DNA of 64,000 nt, taken from Beroe forskalii (Eukaryota > Ctenophora > Nuda > Beroida > Beroidae). The notes beneath the pieces were generated by a model. That model was not told the DNA's origin, ran no database searches, and saw nothing but the letters and a program-made list of their open reading frames with translations. The translations under genes and the position numbers were made by a program. Shown here one piece after another: positions 1-11,036 of the stretch; the first letter of the stretch is position 1, and every line of letters starts with the position of its first letter. The stretch lies in the NCBI GenBank assembly GCA_011033025.1, contig WFMF01000084.1:494378-558377 (forward strand). Direction: 5' to 3'.

Positions 1-99
1 CCTTCAGTTTTTTTGACGTCACCAAAAAACTATATTAACTGACAAAAAATTATAACAGCATCGTGTGTTTCAATTCAATCATCAACATCATCGACTTGA

Positions 100-745
100 A
101 GATGACAGTCAAAGCTTCATTTAGTTTTTCCTACGGAAATCTCGCCTACGACAACTCCTCTGACAATGAGATGGACATATCCTCCTCTTTCTCTTCCTCC
201 AACGCATCCTCATCTATCCTCATCATCCTCCTTTACCTCCAACAGATCATCCTCCTCCTCCTCTACACCTGAGGCCCCCAGTTCCATTAAAGAGCCAGAA
301 GTCAACGTCTTGGTCCCACCTCAACCTCCTTCAAAACCGATGGAACCAAAGTTCAGTATCTGTGTCCTGCTCATCTGCCACCAAAGCCGACAGAACCTAT
401 GATCCAGATCAACCCTAGCCCCTAAGTGCCAGATCAGAGTCTGGCAACTTCACAGACAACTGCAGCTTCCTACACCTTCATCAAAAAGATTGATTCCTGG
501 ATAATGGAGCTGCAGATGTATGCCAAGACCTGCTCTTGCATCAACTCTAGAGCTCTTGGGAAAGAAAGGCCTCCGAACCTCTGATCAAGCACAGAGCAGC
601 AAACCTTATATACAAAGAGGCACTGAAGTGGTTTGGAAGAGTTCAACGAATGAAGTACATCCCTCCTATAAGTCCTCTACGGGCAGCACTAAAGGAACTG
701 TACATTCTGAACCATATTGAGTTAAAGTGGATCATGTTTTATTGA
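100..745 (+). pseudogene. Coding-like relic with frame breaks; possible 3' end of an unidentified upstream gene
   Basis: I do not recognise the family. The stretch reads like a serine- and proline-rich disordered region (about 100-420) followed by a helical, Lys/Arg/aromatic-rich segment (about 435-745), but no single frame stays open. A frame reading ...FIKKIDSWIMELQMYAK... runs from about 430 to a stop near 591. A second frame then continues with ...LIKHRAANLIYKEALKWFGR... to a TGA at 743-745. No GT-AG pair explains the switch near 570-590, so a small indel, sequencing error or pseudogene is more likely than an intron. The amino-acid composition across the switch looks continuous. It could be a decayed retrocopy or the damaged last exon of a gene left of the window. 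Confidence is low. Confidence 0.3.
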
Positions 746-1437
746 TCATAATTATGAAATTTTGACAATTTTTTCTGCAAATGGTTAATTTTTGGTTATA
801 AAAATTCGGATATCCTTTAAATTTTCGTAAAAAATTCTTGAAATTTTCATGAAAATTATTGAAATTTTTATGAAAATTCTTGAAATTTTCATGAAAATTC
901 GTGAAATTTTCATAAAAATCCTTGAAATTTTCATGAAAATTTAGATATTTTGATTACGTAATCATTGGCCAAACCCCCCCTCCCCCCCCTCGTAATCAAA
1001 CGTAATCATTTGGAAACCCCCTCCCCCCCCTCGGCTGATTACGTAATATGTGAACGATCCCTAATTAAATGAAGGATTACCTAATTTGTAACTTTCATTG
1101 AAAATTTGAATTTCACAGGAACCTTTCAAGACATTCATTTTGAAAATTGCTGATGAGTCAGTTTTGTTATCATTGCTTTTATTCATTTTCTTTGACTTGA
1201 TAAATCAAAATACTCAAATCGTAAACTTGTCACGTTACAGTTAATTTTCATGCGTGGTCACTCACGATTGATTTCACGGCCCCGTTTAACTAATTGAATC
1301 AGCTGTATCTATGAATTGATTGTGGTTTGTACCCACATTACAAATGTGTATTTGTCAGTAACCACGTGTCCCCCTATAGTAACCACGTGACCCTCATCTA
1401 GGAAGCATGTACCCGCGTTACCCGACGTAATGTGACG
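746..1437. other. Intergenic region upstream of HBS1
   Basis: No gene is visible. At 826-945 an AT-rich block repeats a motif of the type GAAATTTTCATGAAAATTC several times. At about 955-1050 two C-rich tracts are bracketed by GATTACGTAAT-type sequence, resembling the ends of a small dispersed element. The HBS1 promoter should lie in the last few hundred bases, but I see no convincing TATA box or other defined core promoter element. Confidence 0.5.
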
Positions 1438-4400
1438 ATGTCCAGACACCGCATAGTGCGGAACTTCATCGACGTAGACAGCGAGTATTACGAAGATGAA
1501 GTCTTTGGGAGGAGCCTGGAGGAGGACTCCGCACTTTCGCCCTCGCTAAATCAGGTGCGTTGTCATGGTGATGTGTGTTGTCAGGGTGATGTGTGTTTTC
1601 ATGGTGGTGTGTGTTTTCATGGTGATGTGAGTTGTCAGGGTGATATGTGTTGTCAGGGTGATGTGTGTTGTCAGGGTGATGCGTGTTGTCAGGGTGATGT
1701 GTGTTGTCAGGGTGATGTGTGTTGTCAGGGTGATGTGTGTTGTCAGGGTGATGTGCGTTGTCAGGGTGATGTGTGTTGTCAGGGTGATGCGTGTTGTCAG
1801 GGTGATGTGGGTTGTCAGGGTGATGTGCGTTGTCAGTGTGATGAGTTTTGTCATGGTGATGAGTGTTGTCAGGGTGATGTATGTTGTCAGGGTGATGTGT
1901 GCTGTCAGGGTGATGTGTGTTGTCAGGGTGATGTATGTTGTCAGGGTGATGTTCGTTGTCAGGGTGATGAGTTTTGTCATGGTGATGAGTGTTGTCAGGG
2001 TGATGTGTGTTGTCAGGGTGATGTGTGTTGTCAGGGTGATGTGTGTTGTCAGGGTGATGTGCGTTGTCAGGGTGATGAATGTTGTCAGGGTGATGTGTTG
2101 TCAGGATGATGTGCGTTGTCAGGGTGATGTGTGTTGTCAGGGTGATGTGTGCTGTCAGGGTGATGTGTGTTGTCAAGGTGATACGTGTTGTCAGGGTGAT
2201 GTGTTGTCATGGTGATCTGGGGGGGGGGAGTAAGGCAAACTTAGGCAAATTAATCCCTAGATTTTCGAGTTTGCCAAAAAAGTGTTTGCCAAAATTTGCC
2301 AAAGTTTGCCTTACCCCCGCCCCTGATCTGTGTTGTCAGGGTGATGTGTGTTGTCAGGGTGATGCGTGTTGTCGGATGATGATGTGCGTTGCCAGGGTGG
2401 TGTGTTGTCAGGGTAATGCGTGTTTTCAGCGTGATACGTGTTGTCATGGTGATGTGCTTTAATGATGCCAACTGGTGAATCCCTTGTTTTATTTCTCTCA
2501 GTGTGAATGGTGCAAGCCATCATTTGTTGCTACAATCCACCTCAATTCCCCTCACTCTGCTACAGTGGGGCGGCACCCCATACAGTACCGTGACATACTC
2601 CTTGTATTTCAGTTCATCTATAACCGGAGCGGTAACGAGGAGGCAGGGTTTGATCTAACCCGACCCTCCGTGGAATGTCTTCAAGAGGAGGAGGAGGAGA
2701 GGGAGGAGGTCGGACAACACCTCGACCAGATGTGTGAGTCTTCTGTCTGTCTAGTGTTTACTGACTGTCTAATGTTTACTGACTGTCTTATGTTTACTGA
2801 CTGTCCAGTGTTTACTGTCTGTCTAGTGTTTACTGTCTGTCAGTGTTTACTGTCTATCGAGTGTTTACTGACTGTCTAATGTTTACTGACTGTTTAGTGT
2901 TTACTGTCTGTCTAGTGTTTACTGTCTGTCTAGTGTTTACTGACTGTCTAATGTTTACTGTCTGTCTAGTGTTTACTGTCTGTCTAATGTTTACTGACTG
3001 TCTAATGTTTACTGACTGTCTAATGTTTACTGACTGTCTAGTGTTTACTGACTGTCTAGTGTTTACTGTCTATCTAGTGTTAACTGTCTGTCTAGTGTTT
3101 ACTGACTGTCTAGTGTTTACTGTCTGTCTAGTGTTTACTGTCTGTCTATTGTTTACTGTCTGTCTGGTGTTTACTGACTGTCTATAGTGCCTGTCTACTG
3201 TCTGATGTCTGTACAACTCGCCAAGTGTTTCCATGACAGTTACTGTCTGTTTTCTAGCCTCCTGCTTCAACTCCCCATGTTCCCTCAGCAGAAGTCCTGG
3301 ACATGGGTTTTGAGATGGACGTGTGTCGGGATGCCCTGAGACAGTACGACGGAGACGTGAACAGAGCCCTGAATCACGTGCTCTCAGGACAGAGTGAGGG
3401 GCTGAACGGGGCGGCGCCCCCAGCTGAGGAGGGGCGGGAGCTAGCTACTGCCCTGCAGAGCAGACTGAGAGTGGAGGGCAGCGGGGACAGCACGCCGACT
3501 AACTGCCTCACTCCTGTCAAATCAAACACTCCTAGAACAGGGTCGTAAAACTCTGGAGACTTGTCTCTAATCATAGTACAATCTAGTAAACCTGGAGACC
3601 TGAACTGCTGACACTTCTCTCACCACCAAGTTAGCTGAATGTAACCTGACTCCGTGTTTCAGGGTCCCCACGGGTCCCTAAACGAGCGCAGAATGACCCC
3701 TCCACTCCGGCAGCCACAAGCACTCCATCAGCCACACCCAAAGCAAAGAAAAGCAGACCCAAAGACATCGATGTGTTGGGAATACTGAACTCTAAAACTG
3801 ATGATAAACCCCTCATTAACGTGGCGGTGGTTAGTTAACTGATTTCAGATTTACTTGGCTAGTACTTAGTAGCTTTGTTGGCAAGTAGCTTTGTTGACCA
3901 TCACAGAATAAAGTATTCAGTAATCCAAACTCCCTCTATCTGGCTATCAGAATGAAATGTCCCAGGATTGAGTATTCCAAACCCCCACTATCTAGCTATC
4001 AGAATGAAATGTCCCAGGATTGAGTATTCCGAACCCCCAATATCTAGCTATCAGAATGAAATGTCCCAGGTAGGTCACGTTGACGCTGGTAAGAGCACCC
4101 TGATGGGCCACCTCCTGTGTCTTCTGGGCGTGGTAACTCAGAAGGAGCTCCACAAGAACAAGACCGCCTCCCAGAAGATGGGCAAGGGCTCCTTCGCCTA
4201 CGCCTGGGTGCTGGACGAGACGGGCGAGGAGAGGGAGCGGGGCGTCACTATTGACGTGGCCCAGACCAAGTTCCAGACCAGGAAGAAGACCGTCAACTTG
4301 CTGGACGCACCCGGCCACAAGGACTTCGTCCCCAACATGATATCTGGCGCCTCCCAGGCGGATGTGGCTATTCTGGTGGTGGACTCCACGCAGGGAGGCT

Positions 4401-6261
4401 TTGAGGCGGGTTTTGAGCTGGGCGGCCAAACCCGCGAACACGTGGTTCTGGTGCGGGCCCTGGGGGTCCAGTCCCTGATAGTGGCTGTCAACAAGATGGA
4501 GAATGTAGAGTGGGCCAAGGACCGGTTCGATCACATAGCCAGCGAGTTGGGGGCCTTCTTCAGGAATGTGGGCTTCAAAGCAGCCGACACTGTGTTCGTC
4601 CCGGTGTCGGGTCTTGAGGGGGAGAACCTACTGGAGAAGTCTACCATCCCACAACTCTGCCAATGGTGGGTGTCCTAGTTTCTTAGAATCTCCTATACCT
4701 CATGGAATGGTGCATGGTATTTCCCTGTCCGGATATGGCCTGACAGCTGATATCTCCCAGGTACAGTGGCAGGTCTCTGGTGGATGAGATGGATGCTCTG
4801 GAACCACCTAAGCGGAGCTATGACAAACCCTTCCGGCTGATCGTCACAGACGTCTTCAAACACCCCCAGCTAGGCCTCTCTGTCGCTGGTAAGGTTAGTT
4901 TGATGTCATTGGTACTTTTTTGCGGCGCGTGACAATGCCAAATGTGCTTTACTATACTATGCGATCAGTCACGCGCCGCACTAATAAGGTGCCCATGCGC
5001 GGCGCAACACACCATTACACCGTGTATTGCTAGATTAAGACAAGACGTTTATTCCTTCCTCTCATCCCAGGTTGACTCGGGCTACATAGTGGTTGGTACC
5101 CCTGTAGTAGTAATGCCCGGCGGGGACACGGCCATGGTGAAAAGTATCACAGCGGCTGATGACAAGAGCGTGGATTACAGCGTAGCTGGGGAGCAGTGTA
5201 CTCTCGGAATGGGGGGACTCGACCAAGCAAAGGTGAGGTTCAGGAAAAGGACGATTAACAGGGGCGTGTCGAACTCATATGTGCGCGGATTTTTCTACGA
5301 GCTCAGTACCTATCGTTGCCAGCCAATGAGCAGTGCATGAAAAAACTGCGCACTTTGCAGTTAGATACGCCACTTTTCCGAGGAAACAGGATTGTGGTCG
5401 GATTTCTTCTAGAATCTTCTATCTCGGTATGTCAATTCATTATCTTATGATCATTGCCGACCGTTCTGTTTGACTTGTTAAACTTTCAGGTCCACAACGG
5501 CAATGTGATATGCGAGTCACATTCACGGGTCAGGACCACGCTTAAATTCAAAGCTAGGGTGCTTGTGTTCGACATTGAGGTGCCTATCACCAAGGGATTC
5601 CCCATAGACCTTCATTATCAGGTTATTACTGCAGACTGTCTTCAACTTTTTAAAAGATCGTCCGAGCGAATTACTGCGGGACACTCCCGGGAGTCCTACA
5701 GGCGTGTTACAGTGGACTCCGATAGGTCCCCCGACCCCAGCACTCCCGCAGTAATTCGTTCGTATGACCTCTTAATAGCTCCTTGATTCATTGCATAAAA
5801 TGAACGGAGTATTTCCGTTTAAGTTATCTTAATTAGTATAATCAATTATTAGCTAGAAGTTGATAACAATGCGTCCTCTGATATCAGACTGTGAACGAGC
5901 CAGCCATTATCAGCAGACTGATATCAATACACAGCAAATCCAATGGGCAAGTCATCAAGGCTAAACCTCGCTGTCTCACAAAGAATCAGGTGCATTTTAT
6001 CAAATTTTCGATCCTTGAGTGTATCATGTTTTCATTATTTCACTCTCGACTATGTGCTACCTCACTTACCCCTCCCAACTATGCGCTTACTCCCACTGTC
6101 CCTCTTGAACATGCTCTCTTCCCCAGGTCGCACTGATAGAGGTGAAGTGTGAGCGGCCCATTTGTTTGGAGTTGTTCAAGGACAGCAAGAGCATGGGACG
6201 CATCACCTGCAGATACGGCGGAGACACCATCGCAGCCGGCATGGTCATTGAAATCACGTGA
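1438..6261 (+). CDS. HBS1L: HBS1-like translational GTPase, complete, ten exons
   Basis: HBS1 is an eEF1A/eRF3-family GTPase that pairs with Pelota/Dom34 to rescue stalled ribosomes in the cytoplasm. Proposed exons: 1438-1554, 2613-2733, 3289-3393, 3663-3829, 4070-4665, 4761-4893, 5071-5232, 5490-5621, 5888-5989, 6127-6261. All have GT-AG borders, phases agree, and they total 1770 nt (589 aa; human HBS1L is somewhat longer). The start [10 protein letters not shown] and the acidic N-terminus fit the HBS1 N domain. Exon 3 encodes a UBA-like helical segment ([20 protein letters not shown]). The GTPase shows G1 [10 protein letters not shown]2 region [11 protein letters not shown]3 DAPGH, G4 NKME (normally NKMD) and G5 SGL. 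The two C-terminal beta-barrel domains end [16 protein letters not shown]. Exon 3 is the weakest border: open, coding-like sequence continues to 3545, but only the donor at 3394 keeps frame with exon 4. Confidence 0.93.
1555..2217. repeat. 18-bp minisatellite filling HBS1 intron 1
   Basis: More than 30 near-identical copies of an 18-bp unit (GATGTGTGTTGTCAGGGT) begin at the donor of exon 1. They resume at 2325-2460 beyond a small inserted element. Because 18 is a multiple of three, several frames stay open on both strands and give low-complexity repeats such as CCQGDV. These are not genes. Confidence 0.95.
2219..2333. mobile_element. 115-bp MITE-like element inside the intron-1 minisatellite
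   Basis: The minisatellite is interrupted by a sequence starting G-rich then AGTAAGGCAAAC and ending GTTTGCCTTACCCCCGCCCC, which are inverted copies of each other. The direct repeat TGATCT lies on both sides (2213-2218 and 2334-2339) and looks like a 6-bp target duplication. The surrounding unit normally reads GATGTG, so part of the duplication could predate the insertion. Confidence 0.75.
2741..3190. repeat. 18-bp minisatellite in HBS1 intron 2
   Basis: About 25 copies of the unit AGTGTTTACTGTCTGTCT, with ACTG and AATG variants, follow the exon 2 donor. The unit is unrelated to the intron 1 array but has the same 18-bp period. The long open frames across it are artefacts of the period. Confidence 0.93.
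3914..4069 (+). repeat. Three 52-bp tandem copies of the 3' splice-site region of HBS1 intron 4
   Basis: A 52-bp unit ending AATGAAATGTCCCAG is present three times; the AG dinucleotides end at 3965, 4017 and 4069. Only the last acceptor, directly before GTAGGTCACGTTGACGC, joins exon 4 in frame to the G1 motif. Use of the other two would add 104 or 52 nt and shift the frame. Confidence 0.9.
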
Positions 6262-7073
6262 TATTGGAGACTGACAACAACCGTTGTCATGACTGCAGAG
6301 ATCACACGTAGAACACTTCGGAGAAAGCCGATGTTTCCGAGGCCCCGTATCAGCAGTTGGGAGGAGAGCCAGACAATGAAAATATGATTTTATTGTTATT
6401 TACGTGTTCACCGCTATAAGATAAAGCATCGCATCTAGATACGAGATACAGTTTTTGCAGAAATTTGGTAGTATGTCAACTGTCCAGAAGGCAGAATCCT
6501 GGTCACTGAGCAATGCGGAATGATACGGCCAGGAAGTTATTCGCACTTACTGTTTGATTATCAGTATCTGAAGTGCAGTAGTGAAGTTAAATTATATTTG
6601 ATATTGATGATTTTGGGTCGGATAAAAATGAGTTGTAATCTTAGTTTTTATAGCTGATGATATTTGATGAAATAGATGTTTTGATTTTTGTTCTTCCTTC
6701 ACCTTCGTTTCAACAAAATGCTAAAAATAACAGGGCAGTTCGGACTGCAGTTTGCGCTGCGGTATAGTCACAAACATGTTGCCAGACGTTGTCTGGGTCA
6801 GGGTGTGCGGAGGTGGCCATGCAACGTCTGGCAAACAACCTGCCTTTGGCTGTATGCTGCGAACACGAAAGAACCGGATTATGCAATTCGAATTGTCAGT
6901 CAACTGTTACCGCAACGAAAGAATCCTCAATTGCTGTTACCGTGACGCGCTGTTGTCCGACGTTGCCTGCCCCTGGGTTGGACAACAGACAATTACGCAG
7001 CGCTTGGGTACCTTTGTCATTGTGGCGCTTGATATTTAACGCGCGCAAAACACGTTTGCGTTGCGCGGCCGCG
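6262..7073. other. HBS1 3' region and gap before the tandem duplication
   Basis: The sequence after the HBS1 stop is AT-rich and presumably holds the 3' UTR, though no clear poly(A) signal can be assigned. From about 6720 it becomes GC-rich, with short overlapping open frames but no codon structure that I trust. The GC-rich part leads into the duplicated block at 7074. Confidence 0.4.
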
Positions 7074-9852
7074 GCGCGCTTCCTCCGAACAGGAAGTGGA
7101 AGCGCGCGGCGCGTACCGGTACACACATATATTATGCGGGCTTTAGGAAGCACAATATGCTCGTTGCTGTTTGATCAATTTGCGAGCTCATAAAAGCACC
7201 CCGGCGCGGCGTAATACGCCTCAAAAGTTTGTCTGACCCCCTCGCGTCAGACCCATTATTTCGTGGCCAGTGGCGTGCGCGAGGAGGTCAAGCAACGTCA
7301 ATCAGCCAGAGTTTAAACTGAAACACGTATATCCCTTTCTGCGTTGCGCGCTTTCACACACTGCACCTATGCGGGCTTAGGAGCACATTTGGACGTTCAC
7401 AATCACATTTGCGCTCCTGCCATAAATCCAGTCATAAGAAATAAATGGGCAATGTCTGCTTTTAGACCCTTGTGAGTCGACGGACGTTGCCCGTCTATTT
7501 CTTCTGACTGGAGGGCGAGGTTGCAAAGTGACGTCCAAATGTGGAACGTTGCGCCGCGCGCGAGGGTAGGGTAACATCCTACGACTTGTGAGAATCATTG
7601 TATTTGTCGTACGATGTATGACCCGCTGGCGCCAGCGCTGATACTCGAGAGGGTCTGTCAACGTCAGACAAGAGAATCAGTGCAGCTAGCTGTCGCCAGA
7701 ACTTATTTTTCCCTCCCCATTGGCCTTTTGTGAATACAAAAAGGCAAATGAGAGGGTTGGCAGAGATCGTGGTCTGGATGGGTGAGAAATAGATTATGTG
7801 TATATCAGGTCCAGTTTTTGCAATACAACTACTGTAATTTCTGGATAGTGCCCGGATTGCTCCTTTATAATATCAGTCGCGAAAATGTCCTCCGTCCCTC
7901 CGTCCGTCCGTCCCTCCGTCCCCATATCTCATAAATATTCAAAATAAAGAATTTCTTAATTCATGGAGCTGTCGGTCGTCAAATCTTATAGGTTGATCTG
8001 GCCCATCCGTGCCGCATGCTCGAACTCCTAAATTATGTTAAGTTCTAGATTTAATTAGGCCGTTGAAGAATTCGTGTCTTAAAAAGTTAAAATCTTAGTT
8101 ATGAGTTGGGCGGTGGATTGGAGGAAAAGGCTTCGGTTTTGTACTAGGTTTAGTACCAAACTGCATAACTATTAGACTTTCTGCTGAATTCGACTAATCG
8201 CGAGAAATACTGTTCGCTGTGAAAGACGAATATTGCTTTTGGAACAAGAGGCATTGAAACAGAAAACAAAAGCACGAATTTTGAAAATCAGATAAAAAGT
8301 GATATCAAATTAGTATTAACATTCAAGAAAAATACATCGCGTGAATAAACGGTGACACAATTTGGTGCGAAACGTAAACCAATTCAACCAAATGGCGCGA
8401 AATCTACAACGAACTGAGTACAGCAACGAACGCGCGCGCAAGAATTTTAGGAGAAATGGCACGTGCCAATTCGTGTTCTCGGTGGTCGCGCGCAGCACGC
8501 GCATCGAACAATATTTATACTTCTATAACTTTATCACGACTGCGTTTTGTATTATCTTATTATGATGCTTAGGTTACATCAAGCACCGCAGGGAGGGAAA
8601 TTAAGCGCCTGCATACGGCCTACGGGAACAACGATAATTGTGTCGGTGCAGGCGCAATTCTTGTTTACAAATGACGCCGCGCACAACAACAGGGGTTGAA
8701 AACGTTGTTTTGATTCGCGTTGGATGAGTTCAACTGGCGCGGCAAATGACTTTGACAATACAAATCTGATTGGATAAGTTTTTAGTTTACCGCTGACGCA
8801 GAAATACTGCCTGTTTTCCGTAACAATTAAAAAGAACTATCAACGAACTCAATAAGTAATAATGATAATATTAAAATGCTGCTATCTACGTCATCTAATT
8901 TTACTTCTATTAGCTCTAGGATAACGATAGTATTGTTATAAAATATAACACTTTCCAGCGTACACAGGAACATTGAACCAAATTTCGGTTCTTAGGTCCC
9001 AAAAACCGTCGAGCATTATTTCATTATAACTGAAATGTATTCATAATGGATAAGATTTAGTCCCTTGAAATTTAATTAAATACACGATACTGAATTAATT
9101 AAAATCAGTAATTCCGTTTCTTTCTTTTGAGTTAACGAGATAAATGGAGTGCTAACAGCTAAAGAATGAAGACGCAAACTCTTTTCAAGTATTAGTAAGC
9201 AGTATATAATGAATATCGGAACTGAAGGCTATAACTATATTGACTGAACCATAAAATCAAGGATATTGTATGAAAGCTACGGTAGAGCTTTAAGAATAAG
9301 TTAAATTAACGAAATTACATAAAACTTCGATCAACAAGTGAAAATAACTCTTATAATTATATTTAAGTACGGTTCATAGTCTCTGCGCTATGATCACTAA
9401 TTCAATTCATAACATTAACAAGATAGCAGAATGGCCAAATGAAGCCTATTTTTAAATTTTTCAGGACCTTCCTAGGCTATTTTGCGATGAATTTGATCGG
9501 GACAGATAAGATTTTCCATAACTTGAAGATTAAGGCGATGTTTATTATTCCTAATGACCAAAAGATGGCTCACATGCTTAGCAAAAGTTACAAAAAAGAA
9601 TAATTCACTCGCACAAATGAGTAGAGTTCATATCAAAAATGAAAAATGCTTAAAATCCCTATTCAAACCTAGGGAAAATGTCTACCGTCTGTCCAGTCCA
9701 GAAGATGAATGAAATCCACAAATAAGCTTGAAACATAATGGTACCCATGGTAACAATATCTGATTTCTCTTCCGATGATCTCCTTGGATAAATTTCCTCA
9801 GAAAGCTGAACGCTGAAATGGACCACCACACTTTGAATGCTAGATCACACCT

Positions 9853-10588
9853 TCACACTACAGTGGAATGCGTAGTGGGCACTGTGTTGATTGTCACGTG
9901 ACCACACAGCTGCGGGGACTTGGCCTCGTACAAATCCAGAGAATGCCGCTTAGTTTCCGGGTTCCCATGGTTACTGTGGTTGCCATGGTTACTGTGATTC
10001 GTGCCCCTGTTCAAATCAACGGCACCGTTTCTTTGGCGATTCTGTCGTAAGGTTTGTAGGTATTTGTCGTAACTGTGAATAGAATTGTCGACGGCGTTGT
10101 CGTACCGATTGGTGACGACATGGTGCGATTCGGCGGGTCGGAAACTACCCGCCCGGGGGCGGTACTGATCGTATTTCCGTTCCGATTTAACAACTGGGTC
10201 GGGAGCAGAGCGCAGACTCGTGGTGAGGTTGTCTATCTTGTGAGTCCAGGGGAGCAAAGCTCTTGTCTTTGGAGGAGGAGCTGGCGCTGCTGGGTTCGGG
10301 AGAGGACGGAGGGGCGGCTTCCAGGGTGTCCTTGGCAGAGTCCGACCAGCGCCGGGGCTGGGTCTTGGTGTCGGACGCCAGGGACATCTGGAGGGAGGCG
10401 CGCACGCAGTTGTCAGCAGTGTTGTTGGAGCTGGAGCTGGAGTGGCGGGAGTCGCGTGAGGTGTCACGCGTTTTCTGAGGGTCACGCGGCGTGGCGGCGT
10501 CACGTGACGTCAGAGTGTTGTCATGGCAACGAATCGTGACGTTCTCGTAGTAACTCTCTGACTCGTACTGGTCGCTTTCCACGGATAT
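9853..10588 (-). pseudogene. Frameshifted duplicate of the FRMD4-like terminal exon
   Basis: This is the copy A version of the exon at 13852-14589 and keeps the same acceptor (TCTTTTCAG before ATATCCGTGG). Near 10250, relative to copy B, it has one extra G and lacks three bases (AAG), a net loss of two. The frame after KDKS shifts and stops after about 28 more residues. The remaining sequence, down to the shared C-terminal STVV and stop at 9853, is still readable in another frame. It lies 3' of the intact exon, so it could act only as an alternative last exon giving a shortened tail. It may instead be a dead copy, or a second haplotype misplaced by assembly. Confidence 0.75.
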
Positions 10589-10924
10589 CTGAAAAGAGAT
10601 AAGATTTTAAGTTTAACGGATATTCTGGAGCTGACGGTTTTTTTAATTCTTGGATTTGGAATAATCATTTATCTGGGAATTTCTGCTCATTATGACTGAA
10701 CGCTCAATACAAGACTGCAGAGTGAACTAGCAGTCTGTGAACTACCTTACAAGATGAAATAACATGGGACAACTATTCTGGGGATCGAAACTATGGGGGT
10801 TCTAAAATATGGGGATTTTCGTCAAAAATCGCCAAATTTCGTACCCCAAATTAAATAAGGGGATTTTTCAAATTTGAAAAATTTTGGGGATAGATCAGAA
10901 CTTCAGAAAGGCTAATATCACTGA

Positions 10925-11036
10925 GTTGATCGATAAAGGTAGACTGCAGAGTGAACTCGCAGTCTGTGAACTATACTGCAGAGTGAACTAGGAGTCAGTG
11001 AAATAGACTGCAGAGTGAACTAGGAGTCTGTGAACT
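10925..11036. repeat. Short 32-bp minisatellite at the duplication junction
   Basis: A few copies of a unit like GACTGCAGAGTGAACTAG plus AGTCTGTGAACTA end abruptly at the start of copy B. The longer version of the same array is at 14940-15300, so the duplication breakpoint lies inside this minisatellite. Confidence 0.85.

Larger units (their letters stand above)
7074..11036. repeat. Tandem segmental duplication, copy A
   Basis: This block is repeated almost base for base at 11037-15037. It starts at CGCGCTTCCTCCGAACAGG and ends in a minisatellite of the type CTGCAGAGTGAACTAG. It contains a FRMD4-like terminal exon (9853-10588) and about 2.8 kb of downstream sequence, including a dispersed repeat at 7700-8000 (also near 39640) and another at 8590-8670 (also near 12560 and 40475). 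The two copies differ by scattered substitutions and small indels. Confidence 0.92.

Noticed and set aside
1466-2215. Long open frames of up to 236 codons on both strands (CCQGDV- and HHPDNT-type repeats)
   Set aside because: They are products of the 18-bp minisatellite, whose period is a multiple of three. The HBS1 exon ends at a clear donor at 1555.
3992-4534. 180-codon open frame on the minus strand
   Set aside because: It is antisense to the GC-rich HBS1 GTPase exon, which has a strong family match on the plus strand.
9868-10539. Plus-strand open frames opposite the duplicated terminal exons (also 13867-14460)
   Set aside because: Antisense shadows of the Ser-rich FRMD4-like exon; no domain and no splice context.
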